Shown here in pieces: positions 34,126 to 44,901 of a DNA stretch of 64,000 nt. The first letter of the stretch is position 1. Each line of letters starts with the position of its first letter. The notes under the pieces were generated by a model. It saw only the letters and a program-made list of their open reading frames with translations. It was not told the origin of the DNA and searched no databases. The DNA is taken from contig PYIU01000002.1 in assembly GCA_003415625.1 (NCBI GenBank), positions 6,448,001 to 6,512,000 on the forward strand, in the 5' to 3' direction. A program made the position numbers and the translations under genes. This DNA is from Aquanectria penicillioides. Taxonomy: Eukaryota > Ascomycota > Sordariomycetes > Hypocreales > Nectriaceae.

Positions 34126-35771
34126 CCCGAGTTGGTCGCCTTGTGCCGGCTGGGCTATTTCGCCTTGCCTCTTGTTCCTGAATACTGTGTCCGCACTGAC
34201 TGGACGCGAGGCAACGGAAGCCGCGGTTCTCTAGCAGTGTGGCCTTCCTGACCTCCGATAACCCTCGTTTATTGCTGGCTGTGGCAGTTGGTAGCGGTGA
34301 CCAAGATGTGACGAGGAACTCGACGGCGTTGTTCGGGATTTCTTTTTTTTTTTTCTCCTGATGCATGCCACTTGTCTCGTTGGTCAACGTCATTCAAGGC
34401 GTGGATAACTGCAAGAACCAGCGGGGCAACACAGGTGCACTTGGCAGCGCTAATCCACTGTAAAACCCCGATTCCAGCGGGATGGTAGTGGGGAATGGGG
34501 ACACTAAGGGGTAGGCGTGATGGCTTGTACCAGGCCAGCCCCTCAAGAATGTAGTCGGAGGGGGTATTCCGAATTGGGATGATCTTGTTGGGTATTTATA
34601 GATTTTCTTTTATTTTTATTAATTTTTTTTAAAAAAAACCCCCCAACAACATAGTCCCAGGTATTAGATCAGATATGATGATATTGTCAACAGTAGGCTA
34701 GAATGACATGGGCGCTGCATTGCACAATCAGGTCAAGATGTTCCGCCAGAGCACACTACATACATATAACCTCTCCCAATCTTTTCTTGCCATCTCTCTA
34801 CTAATGGTAAGTCTAAGAATGAAATATTATAGTGAATAAGAAAGAATACATCACCCTTCACATTCAAGTAAACTTCATGGGTTGCTCACCCAGGCTTGGG
34901 CCTGGGTAATGATTCTTTCAACCTCACTCATCATGACCAACATTTGGATTCCCTAGAGCACTGTGATGCTTTAGTTTTCGAGTTCCCCTAGCAGACTAGG
35001 GTATTAGATATGCGTACGCGCTGTTTTGTCAGCCTCGCAGATCGCTTGAAGCCTAAATAGGCGAACCCTGCACAAGAACGGCACTTAAACCTCGCTTGAT
35101 GGTTCACAGTGAGTGAGATTTGCGCAGGAAGCAAGCATTACAACATGTCCCCTGGTGAGACCAATAATGGAATGAAGCCTGCCACTAGCCCAGCCAACCA
35201 CAAGCTTGAATTCACTTCGATGAACGGTCTGACAAGCTGCGCTGATAAGGAAACGGTGACAGCGCTGGTGACGCCGCGGCTGGCTGCAGGAGGAAACATG
35301 CACATGCACGGGACAGCACCGGTCGTGGCTCGGATGACATGTGAGAAAGATAAAAAGTACTAAGTGTTCACCGTTGCCCATTGCTTGATTCCTGATATGA
35401 CAACAAAAGATAGGACTAGAGCGGTGTGAGTCACGGCGTGCGGACAGAGGGAATGCGATAGACTCAATGGCTGCGAGCAAAGCTCCTGGTTGGAGCTTAT
35501 CTTTATCTTATCTGTTTGCGCTTGAAAAAAGTTGCCCCGCGTTTGCACCATTGCGCCCCGCGCCGCCGGCTGCCCGCCCACCAACCCGCCATCGCAGCTC
35601 TCTCCCGCAGTCTTTTTTTTTTCTCTCTCTCCTTGTGCTGCTGGTCGGGACCTGTTCCAATACGATTCTACATAGGCTTCGCCTTCTGAATTGCCTCGTA
35701 CCACTTTTTAAATTCCTCACGCTTCCCAGCTCCGCCTGTTTCGTCATCCCCACGACTCCTCCAAATCTGCA
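34126..35771. other. 1.6 kb intergenic region
   Basis: Divergent promoters of the TPR gene and the HAD gene lie here. There are A/T runs at about 34345 and 34600-34640. No gene is supported. The Ser/Leu/Pro-rich frame preceding 35772 is leader sequence with a T-run, not a protein start. Confidence 0.45.
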
Positions 35772-36758
35772 ATGGCGCCCCGAACCGAGTACGTCATGTC
35801 CCCTCATCCTCATCCACGCTCGAAGCACACTCTCTGACGATGACTCCCCGTCCAGCTTCCCCCCCATCCGAGCCTGTCTCTTTGACATGGATGGCCTTCT
35901 CCTCGACACCGAAGACATCTACACACTCTGCGTCAACACGATCCTCGAACGGTACAACAAGGGCACGCTCCCTTGGTCCATCAAGGCCAAGCTCCAGGGT
36001 CGCCCTGGTCCCGCCGCCAACAAGCTCTTCCACGACTGGGCCCAGCTCCCCATCACCCAGGAGGAGTATGTAGCTCAGAACACGGAGCTGCAGAAGGAGC
36101 TGTTCCCTCATGCCAAGCCGCTACCTGGTATCCCCGAGATGCTCGGCCACCTCGGCCGCACTCGGTACTGGGACGTCAAGCCCGGCGCCGCGGCTGCCGA
36201 GGCCAAGGCCAACAAGAGCGCTGTTGAGCCCCATCGCGTCCACATTGCTCTCGCCACCAGCTCCCACCTGGGCAACTTCCAGGTCAAGACCAATCATCTT
36301 CAGGAGCTCTTCTCCATCTTCCCCTCCCACCGCCGTGTCCTCGGCGACGACTCGCGCCTGCAGGCAGGCAGGGGCAAACCTCTCCCGATATCTTCTTGCT
36401 CGCCTTGAAGACTATCAACGATTCTCTCCCTGCTGGAGAGCCTCTCATTACTCCCGAGGAGTGCCTCGTCTTTGAAGACTCTGTGCCCGGTGTCGAGGCT
36501 GGTCGTCGTGCTGGAATGCGCGTCATCTGGTCCCCCCATCCCATGCTCAAGAAGGAGTATACCGGTCGCGAGGGCGAGGTCCTTGCTGGACGCACAGGCG
36601 AGGCAGGCGACATCGATCTGCATCAGGTCGGCGAGATTGACGACGGCTGGGCCGAGTACATGGTCAACCTGGTCGATTTCCCTTATGAGAAGTTTGGCAT
36701 GGTCATCCCTCCTCTCGCGGTCGAAGAGGAGCCTTGCATGAAGGAGGCGGCCGAGTAG
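35772..36758 (+). CDS. HAD-superfamily phosphatase (pseudouridine-/sugar-phosphatase-like), one apparent missing base
   Basis: A 17-nt first exon (35772-35788, MAPRT) is spliced to 35856-36758; the intron has GTACGT and a CTGAC branch point. The product starts FPPIRACLFDMDGLLLDTED, HAD motif I with the D-x-D nucleophile. Motif II is at ALATSSHLGNFQVK. Motif III (GRGKP) is broken: after GRGKPLP the frame runs to a stop, while DIFLLALKTINDSL continues one base out of phase near 36385, so one base is missing. Motif IV, CLVFEDSVPGVEAGRRAGM, is intact and is followed by a longer C-terminal tail than usual, ending about residue 306. Such enzymes hydrolyse small sugar or nucleotide phosphates in the cytosol. 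Strong codon bias argues for a living gene and a sequence error. Confidence 0.8.
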
Positions 36759-37484
36759 GCGCTTGCAAGCAAGGGTAGTTGATCGCGGAGAGCCTTTGCT
36801 TTCATTTCATTTCATTTCACCGGCTCACTGACGTGTTGGCCTGCCACACGCATGATCCTATTGGAAGCCGTTCAACACAGGCCATGCAGGGATTGACACT
36901 TGGACACTTGAATGCGTCGTTTAATTCTTTTTTTGTCTCTTACTCTCGGGGAAATGGAACACAAAAGAGAAAACACAAAAAAAAAAAAAAGCTGGAAAGT
37001 TGGACAAGTGAATTGCAGAGTATAGATGGCAATGCGGGACATGGCAAAGACAAAAAAGCAAAGACACCAGACACACAGACACAAACACTTTAGAAGCAAG
37101 CTTGGTTGACGTCGAACAGCTCTCTAGAGTTCCGAGCGCCCGACTCCGCCGCAAGCAAGCATGTATAGACTCGAAAGAATAAGATGCCATGAAACCATGT
37201 CGGGCTCGCGTATCCAATCTGCGTGTCGCAAATCTCCCCATCTCTGATCGATGCGAGTGTGGGGAGATGATGAGATGATTGAAAATGATACCATTTCGGG
37301 CCGCTCCCGCTACAGTGTTGGCTGGCTTCACGTGCATTGACCAGGGAGCCACTGTACAAGTCGTGCCATGTCATGATCCCTTGCACCTCACCCCATATTC
37401 GTTCATCGCTGTAATTATATATCGACGCGGGAGCTGGTCTCTCCCCAGATTTCTCCATGTCTTGCACTCCAGTGACCTGAAAGA
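36759..37484. other. intergenic
   Basis: Spacer between two genes on the plus strand. It contains an A15 run (36977-36990) and tandem TTTCA/ATTTC copies near 36800. No gene seen. Confidence 0.45.
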
Positions 37485-39017
37485 ATGGCGCCCATCTCGT
37501 CCTTACCGTTGCATCTAGTCGCCGACATCCTGGGGATGCTGGGCAGCGTCCAGTGTCTGCCCAATGTCCTCATCAGCCATCGCATCTTCTACACTGCTTA
37601 CTTAGACAACCCATCTCTCGCCGTCGACATCTTGCGACAACAGCTCCCTGAAGAACTCCTGTCCCTCGCCGTCGCCGCTTATACTTCGCAAAGGTCATTC
37701 CGTGACAAGAATGGCATCGACACGACCCAGTTCCTGACCGAGTACTACGACAAGCCATTCAGCGCCCTCGGCGGACGATACCATCTTACCCTCGACCAGG
37801 CTCTATACATCAGCAAGGTCGATGATGCTTTGACAGCTTTGCAAAAAGAGTTCTGCGATTCCACGCTGCGCAAGCTGCACGGCGTGTCCCGGGATGACCC
37901 GATCTCTACTACCCAAGAACGCCTCTCCGTGGGGGAACGGTACCGCGTATCCCGGGCCATGTATCGTTTCCACATATACGGCAACCTCTTCCTCGACCAG
38001 GCTGAAGCAGAGAAGTGTGACGAATCACACAAGGCGTTGTTCTTTGGTAGACACTCGCCGTGGGTCAATGAGCAGTTGGCCTGTGTATACGATTACCTGG
38101 AGACCCGACTGACTGGTGGTGCGTTACCTCTTCTGCGACACTCTAGGCGACATGCCTTTGGAACCAGGACACACGAAGCTTTTCTAACATATATCCTGCG
38201 AATAGTTATGCTGAGCATTCTGTCCGCAACCCCAGCCTGCCGGGAAGTTGTTGTCAACGGCTTCCAGTGGGGGGGAAACTTGACAGAATGGCTGACCGAA
38301 CGAAGCCAGTTATTCGAAGAACAGCGATGTGTAAGTAGCCAGCTGCTGTTTTCATTTTGCCGCTTATTCCTCCATGCTCGCATGACCTCGTGGCTGACTG
38401 TGACCTGGCAGCTCTCCCTCGGACTCCCCCGCTTACACCAGTTACTACAAGCCTCCACCTGCGAGGAGTGGCAGGACTCCCTCGCCGAAGCGAGCAACCT
38501 TTGCCAGAGCTGTCTAGAAGAAGACTTGGATGCATTTAACCGCAGGAAGAAGCCGGAGGCGAGCCATGGCTTCTGGCGTGTGGAGGAAATGGACAAGCTG
38601 GCGCAAGAGGTCGACACTGATGACAGCACGGACGACCACCCGCGCAAAATATGGAGCAAGGTCTACTACGATCGAGTACACGACCGCTTCAGATTCGGAG
38701 CTCAGGCATTCGCGCCGATGAGGTTCGTCTACGGCCTGAGGGGTATTGGATACGTAATGTGGGACGGCAAGCGAATGGACGAAGAGGCATGTAAGAAGAC
38801 GGTTGCGAGGGCGTACCGGGGGATCCTATCTTCTAGGCGCCTTGGGTTCGGAAGCGGGCGGACTCCGGGACATTCGCAAACAGGAGAAGTGTACGTAGGC
38901 GGGTGTGAGTGGCTCGGCTGCGCTGAGGCAGTCATTCTGTACATTAGATGCATCATTTGGCATGGGGGGGGGGGGGGGGGGGGTTTGGGCATTGACATAT
39001 ATCAGGTCGCGGCTTAA
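37485..39017 (+). CDS. F-box-like fungal protein, hypothetical
   Basis: A continuous frame of 510 codons. The N-terminus ISSLPLHLVADILGMLGSVQ followed by LPNVLISHRIFYTAY fits an F-box-like helical motif (residues 4-45), which would link to Skp1 in a ubiquitin ligase. The rest is helical and Trp/Tyr-rich without a known domain. A typical intron lies inside: GTAAGT at 38331, CTGAC branch, CAG ending at 38411. It is 81 nt with no stop, so spliced and retained forms are both in frame (483 or 510 residues). The last residues are read through a 20-G run (38964-38983), so the true C-terminus is uncertain. Confidence 0.6.
   Translation: MAPISSLPLHLVADILGMLGSVQCLPNVLISHRIFYTAYLDNPSLAVDILRQQLPEELLSLAVAAYTSQRSFRDKNGIDTTQFLTEYYDKPFSALGGRYHLTLDQALYISKVDDALTALQKEFCDSTLRKLHGVSRDDPISTTQERLSVGERYRVSRAMYRFHIYGNLFLDQAEAEKCDESHKALFFGRHSPWVNEQLACVYDYLETRLTGGALPLLRHSRRHAFGTRTHEAFLTYILRIVMLSILSATPACREVVVNGFQWGGNLTEWLTERSQLFEEQRCVSSQLLFSFCRLFLHARMTSWLTVTWQLSLGLPRLHQLLQASTCEEWQDSLAEASNLCQSCLEEDLDAFNRRKKPEASHGFWRVEEMDKLAQEVDTDDSTDDHPRKIWSKVYYDRVHDRFRFGAQAFAPMRFVYGLRGIGYVMWDGKRMDEEACKKTVARAYRGILSSRRLGFGSGRTPGHSQTGEVYVGGCEWLGCAEAVILYIRCIIWHGGGGGGGLGIDIYQVAA
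38964..38983. repeat. G20 homopolymer
   Basis: Twenty consecutive G residues lie near the 3' end of the F-box-like reading frame. Length calls in such runs are unreliable, and the run could form a quadruplex. Any length change other than a multiple of three alters the C-terminus. Confidence 0.85.
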
Positions 39018-40144
39018 CGCGGGGTCGGCGCGGTATTTGGCGGTATTATTTTTCTCAGGGGCATTTCGAAACACACATTCAGCTTTGATAGTCCATGTTG
39101 AACGGATGTGCAGAAGTCTTTTTTCAAGTGTGTGTTCCATTTGTGAACTCGCCAGTACGAAGTCCCAGAGGTGCGTATGGTTATTGTGAAACACGCCCAG
39201 GTTTGTGGGGAGAATCCGCATGCACACAGACGAAGCGTGCGGGACTGGAATGCTAGTGTTCATAAGATCGGTGATAAATGAGGTGGATCAGCACATCAGA
39301 CTGTATAAATGGGCTTGATTCGGAATTCTGGCAGCGTATAATCTGTGGCACACATGAACGGTTGTCTCTTTCTTCATCGGTCTTGCACCTCTCCAAGCCG
39401 TACAGGCCTTGTGTATTCACTTCACACCACTCTTGAGATATATCAGGAGTAAAAGCGGCCAGGACTTGGACAAACCCAGTCGTCAGAGGGGTTAGAGGCA
39501 TGGAGGTCATAGAACACAGCTCCCCAGGCTCATTTTATAGAATGGCCACCTTGAGAATGGTATCAGAGGATTCTTCGGGCCCTGCAAAATTCGCCGCTTG
39601 TCATTTGATGATCATTGAACCATGATATTTCAGTAGTTAAGAGGGTCTCAACAAAGGAATGAGGAACTGAACTGGGCGATCCCGACTTTCTCACAAGGCG
39701 ATGGGACAACGGCCAAAGACCCGTTTCAGTGTGAATGGACAATTCGGCATTTTCTGCACCCGAAACAGGTCATGACGTCAAAGCTCATCGGTCATTCGTT
39801 TGGCCCGAGACACCCAATGGGCTATATGAACATCAATTGTCGGGATGAGACAAAAAAGACCAATGTGAGCCAATTATCCCGTAAAGACCCAGAGTCAGAG
39901 AATAGGTAATAGAGTGATACGATAACTTACATTAGCACTCTAGAAGGCTTTTGTCTTTATTTCTTGTCTGCCAACTTCCAAGAAGCTGAGTTTACAAATA
40001 CTTGCAATGTCCACTCTACGGAAGTGATTGGGCGCAAACAACCGCCTCCTGTCCTGGAAAATCCCTGGTCACATTGTTTATTCCTTCTGCACATTCACAC
40101 CTTTTAACTTTTTCTAGAATCGATTCCTCATAACCTTAGTCACA
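39018..40144. other. intergenic upstream of the micro-exon locus
   Basis: No supported gene. Pyrimidine-rich DNA (CTTTTAACTTTTTCT) directly precedes the start codon at 40145, as expected for a fungal leader. Confidence 0.45.
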
Positions 40145-41617
40145 ATGAAGACGTCAATGATTTATCTCACTATGCTCCTCGGCGCAGTCATCGCCGCGCC
40201 GACCGGAGCTGACACTATACGAGTGAGTTTTAAATATCAGAGGATACAAGGTGAAAGCACCACCCTTTTTCTGTCTTGTTTCAGAATTCTTCCGAAACCA
40301 GCTGATGACATGAACTTTTGATGATCAGAAGCCCGACAAGTCCGACAGCGCGCTAGATGAATGCGTGAGTACCATCTCCTCCATATTCCGCTTCCTAATG
40401 TTGAGATAACTAAGCCTATTGCATTGCTTCAGACTTTCTAGTGCGCACATAGACTTTGGGTTTGCCTTCTGGAGGGGAAAAGCGAGCATGAATGCGTAAG
40501 TAGTTACCCTGCATATAACAACGTGACTTTCAAGGTTCTGGCGCGGAATATGTTCGCAGGATGTATGTTACTCCTTTCAAAAACAAATTAATTGACAGGA
40601 ATGCAATTGATAGCGATTTTCAGGGAGTAAGTAGCCTCAGTCACATGATTGGCAATAACAAGACGGATACTAATTCGTTGTTCTTTTCGGACTGATAGCC
40701 TGTAAGTGATATTTGAACGGAATATCACAAAGATCATGTCATTTATCAGGAAACCAATCTCACTATGGCTACTTACACAGATTGTAAGTTTATGTTCCCC
40801 AATTCCCCACCATTCTACCAGTTTACTACTAATACTCGTCCTGGGCGGTAAGAGTCCCGTAACTTACAGGAGATGACGACGATAAAACGAGCAGCATGTT
40901 AACACATCCGAATATAGCAAGGAAGAAACCTTTCTGGATTTTTCAACCGTAATATCAGACATGTGCTAATGTTAAAATGCGTGACAGTGTGTAAGTGACT
41001 TCATGCATCCATCATTATAATGTTTGCTACCTCTACAGCCTACTAATACGACGGGCATAACAGCGTGTAGGTTGGCCAATTTGCACTGAAATGCCTGACT
41101 CATTTCTAGATTAAATATCTTTTTTTTCTGGGTAGAAAGTAAGCTTGCACCTAGCTCTGCAGATTGTTAACCTGCTGCTCACTAGCTATGCTGATGCTAT
41201 GCTAATGCTACGACTCGTTCAGGAACGGGTGAGTACATTTTGATCGTTTCAGGATCCTCTTACCACCGCATCGATATGCCAACAGAATTGGTCACCTATA
41301 GTGCGTGGGATGAATCACTGACTAATTGATGCACCGTGCTACTCCGTTAGCTAATAGAATACTGGCAGCTTCTGCGACTAGCGGAAAGCGTTCTGCGAAA
41401 ATACAGATTGTTGAAGCTGGGAAGCAAGGATGAGGGTAGGTCATTGAGCATTTTACGCATTCACACATTGCATAATCGGGCGGCTAACCTAAGGAATAGT
41501 AGTGGCAAATCATCGTGGGATGCGGTATTCTCGCTGCAGGAGAAGTGGCCGGAAACAAGATGGTATGGTGGTCAAAGTAAATTTGGATACTCCAGAAATC
41601 AAGAAGGCGCTGAGTAA
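40145..41617 (+). CDS. candidate micro-exon gene for a small secreted Cys-containing peptide
   Basis: Exon 1 (40145-40222) encodes a signal peptide, MKTSMIYLTMLLGAVIAA, then PTGADTIR. Exon 2 (40329-40364) is KPDKSDSALDEC and exon 3 (40442-40495) CAHRLWVCLLEGKSEHEC. Next come exons of just three bases, each between AG and a near-consensus donor: GAT 40560, GGA 40624, CCT 40699, ATT 40781, possibly CAT 40895 (weak donor), TGT 40988, CGT 41064, AAA 41136; then GAACGG 41223-41228 and 15 nt at 41286-41300. Introns are 57-111 nt and most have CTAAT or CTGAC branch sites. All exons are multiples of three and all introns phase 0, and the last exon (from 41351) is open in that phase to 41617. The 3' end is uncertain: a further intron from 41436 is possible. 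Family not recognised. The single codons read D-G-P-I-(H)-C-R-K. Confidence 0.45.
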
Positions 41618-41987
41618 AATCAAGATCTATCCAATATGTGAATGATATGTGGTCCTTTGTCGAGTTGACTGCCATACAACGTAGCAAATCCCCAGACGTG
41701 ACATTGAAATTCCTCATGTTTCGTCCTCGATCAATAATATCGGCCATTTTCATACCCCCGCTTCTATCGAGGTTTCTAGAAACATTGTGACCCTTGAGAG
41801 ATTCAAAATAAAATTACATGAAAGGAAAAGCATGGTTATTCCGTAATCTCGTTGACCCAAAATTTCCCGCTCTGTACTATCGATCATTCCATATCACACA
41901 TCCCAATCTGCCAGTCAGGACAGAGAAACACCATACCTATATATCTGTGAAATGCCCCACATGCACAGCCATTAACGCAAGTAGTTC
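41618..41987. other. intergenic
   Basis: Spacer between the micro-exon locus and the 3' end of the regulator gene. A continuation of the micro-exon gene to about 41648 is possible in another frame. Nothing else is seen. Confidence 0.4.
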
Positions 41988-44901
41988 TTAGAGATTGTCC
42001 AGAGAAGCTTGCGGCATTGAATACGCGTCGCCGGTGAAGATCCAATCTAGATCAATCCCGATATCAAGATCTACTGGACCTGTAGTTCCTGCAAAGCCAG
42101 GCTGCGGACGTGGAGGCGACACGTCCTGATTCTCCTGACCTCTGGTTCGACTCTCGTCAATAGAAGACCTGGTCCGCTTCCTAGATAGTTGGTAGTCTTG
42201 TGATTCAGACTGCGACCCTCGACGGCCGCGAGCAGACCGCCCCCGGAGCTCCCACTGTCGCTGCAGCAGAACAAGGAAATCTTTAGCTCTCTTTGAGCTC
42301 TCCCAGGCAGCGCCGAACTCATCTAAAGCCCTAAAGCACGCGCTTAGATGGAGGCCGACATCTGCATTTGCGTAACCTTTGTAGTGGGTGACGTTTGCGA
42401 AGATTAGGAGCAATGCGGCCGAGCAGGCGATTCCTACACCTTGAATGTTCATGCGTCGCAAGGCGTATTTAATTTCGTAAATCTGAAGAAGCTTTGCAAT
42501 CGCAAATGCGGACTCAATGCACATCATCCTGGCATGCGCAGAGCCTGGGCCTTTGGGTGGGCTTGGTTGTGTGTAGGTTCTAGACATCCACGGTCGGTGG
42601 GCGTGGATGATGTTTTGGTGGTATTGCATGCTGCGAGATAAATCAGAACCATTTCTCGGACAAGGGGAGACTATACTCGCTGTAGCAAGAGAACATGAGG
42701 TAGATATTGTGATTTACGGTCGTCTGGGTCAACCTGCAAGACTGAAGGCAAATTGGCTTGCCAGTTAAGCAGCGCTTCGACAGTGACGACATTCATCTCC
42801 TGGAGGGAATTGGCGGGGATCCTCAAGCTGCCGTAGCTATTTGACAATGAGACGCTGCTAGGTTTTTGAGACTCTAGAAGAAAACTTACAGCGCATATCC
42901 CAATGGAGCCATAATTTCGCCCAGCAAAACTCGTTGTCGATGTAATTCGTTGGTGTAATCGAGCAGTGGCGTGCATTCTTCAAAGGATCGTGGCGAGACG
43001 TAAGCGATCCACTGGTCGGCATTTTCTGGAAGTAGCCCACCGCTAGGCTTCGCAACAGTGACATCTTCCATGTTTATCCTAAAAGGTCGCCCAAGATAGA
43101 AACTCCACATGCTGTTTTGACGTTAGCATATTCCTTCAGATCTTGATGAGCGGCTTACTGATCAACGGTGTAGGCACCCCAGAAGACATCCCTTCTCAAG
43201 TCCGCTTCGGCTTGTGTCAGGGATTTCTTGGCTACATATCGACTTAAATCAACATGCAGAGCTAGGTCAAAAGCCAATCGCATAGCCATTCCTGTGTCGC
43301 GTTAGAGATGTTTTGCGTGATACGTGAGAGACTCAAGGCTCCTTACCGCTATATAACCAACCCCGAGCATCTCTCTTGCAACCAATATCGTGGCTGCTCA
43401 GAACAACCATGGCTTGCACTGTCGCAACGCATGGACAATCCAGTTCAATTTCCAGAAGAGCCTTTGCTCTATCTGCGAAAAAGTCTGAAAGGGATTTCGG
43501 GAACGTTACAAAGGTTGGGTGGTGCCTTGACTCAAAGGCTGCGCCTAAACAACATCTAAATTCAGGTCAGCGATAAAAGGTTCCATAATTTCAGAGGATC
43601 GATACTTACACAGCATTATTGAGAGCTTCTGAGTAATAAGGCGTGTCTTCGCTATTCTCCCTCCATCTAATCTTGGCAGCTTCAAACATGGATCGGTTGA
43701 CGACATGGAAAGCTGGGTCCTGCCAAGTGAAGTAGAGATTTACCAGGTGCTCTTCCAATGTTGAAGGGACCTCTTTTCCCATCCCAAGGCGATCCAGGTA
43801 TTCTTGGCCATCGTTACGAATCGTGCGGTGAACAGTGAGGTTGTCTGGAGCTGGCATCTCCACGAGGTTAAAGTTTGACGTGGGGCCGTAATAACGAACC
43901 TGTCCACCAGGGCCGATTTGCAAAGAACCAATTCTCTCGGAAAGCTGCTCGACAAGGGCCTCGGTACTTTCACTATCACTTTCATCTGGGTTAAGTGGCT
44001 CGGTTGGCAGTCTTATGACCTCCTTGGCATCTTCGGAATTGGTTGTAGGAAAGCACAGGATATCTCCAAGTGCATCTGCGTCAACGGGGAAGGCTGGGTG
44101 AAAGTTGAACCCGGGGTCTTCGGGATTGCTCCAAGTCCAGTTGGGAGGTGGAATGACAGCGGTTATGGGATCTTCTGGTGTTGGTTGTCCAACAGCAAGC
44201 AAATCTTCCGGTTCAACAATAGTGTTTGTGGGACCTGTAGTGGCATGGCTTAGAGAAGGGGCCATGCTCTCGCTCAGTTTATCCCAGGCAGCGATTGATC
44301 CGGGGGCGGCTGGTGGCTGCGCTACTGTTGGCGCGCTGTTCTTGTCAAGGCTGGCAGGCGAGTCCTCGGTGTCGTGATTTTGGCCCGGTGACTTGTTGCT
44401 TGGTGAAGTGGTGGGGTTTGAGGATGCTTTTGACAGGGCATCTTTGTTTGCATACGTGTGAGTGAGTTTGAGATGGCCCAAAACTTTTACCAAGGCAACT
44501 TGCTCGTCCTCTGGCATAGAAGGAACCTGGAGGTTGTTATCGTGGATGAATTTGGCGAGCTGCTCGATGCGGCCTGATAGCAGCTCAATGGCAACTCGGA
44601 GAGAAAGCCTAACAGAGATGTCATGTCAGTGATCGTTCACGGCGGCGAAAGCAGCATGGCAGATGCGCATTCTCACTTTCGTTTGTCGTCCCCAGCCTGA
44701 TACCGACATTCTTTGCCCTTGTTTTTGCAATTTGAGCAGGTTGGAGAGACGCCGTCACACTAAGTTACCAGACGTTTTAGTCGCCAAGCGAAGCCATTTG
44801 GGGTGGCTCGGGCTTCTCACCTTGACCTTGCTCTCCCGACACGACACACAGGCCGTGGTGACATGCTTCCTCCGCGGGGCAGCCGACGCGGACGACGGCA
44901 T
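41988..44901 (-). CDS. Zn2Cys6 transcription factor (fungal_trans), 8 exons
   Basis: Exons 44901-44821, 44759-44677, 44608-43610, 43555-43347, 43291-43159, 43111-42890, 42836-42681 and 42630-41988 give 841 residues, all in phase. The binuclear zinc cluster CVSCRESKVKCDGVSPTC plus SNCKNKGKEC (residues 18-45) is split by intron 1. A helical KLSLRVAIELLSGRIEQLAK linker and an acidic, Pro/Ser-rich region follow. Then comes the fungal_trans domain with VDHMWSFYLGRPFRI and LLLHMQYHQNIIHAHRPW. The last motif forms only if intron 7 uses a GC donor (GCGAGT at 42680), a real GC-AG intron. The C-terminus carries a basic RKRTR patch and an acidic activation-type end (DLDIGIDLDWIF). It resembles regulators annotated as NirA-like, but the target is unknown; it may control the adjacent enzyme genes (inference). 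Confidence 0.85.
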
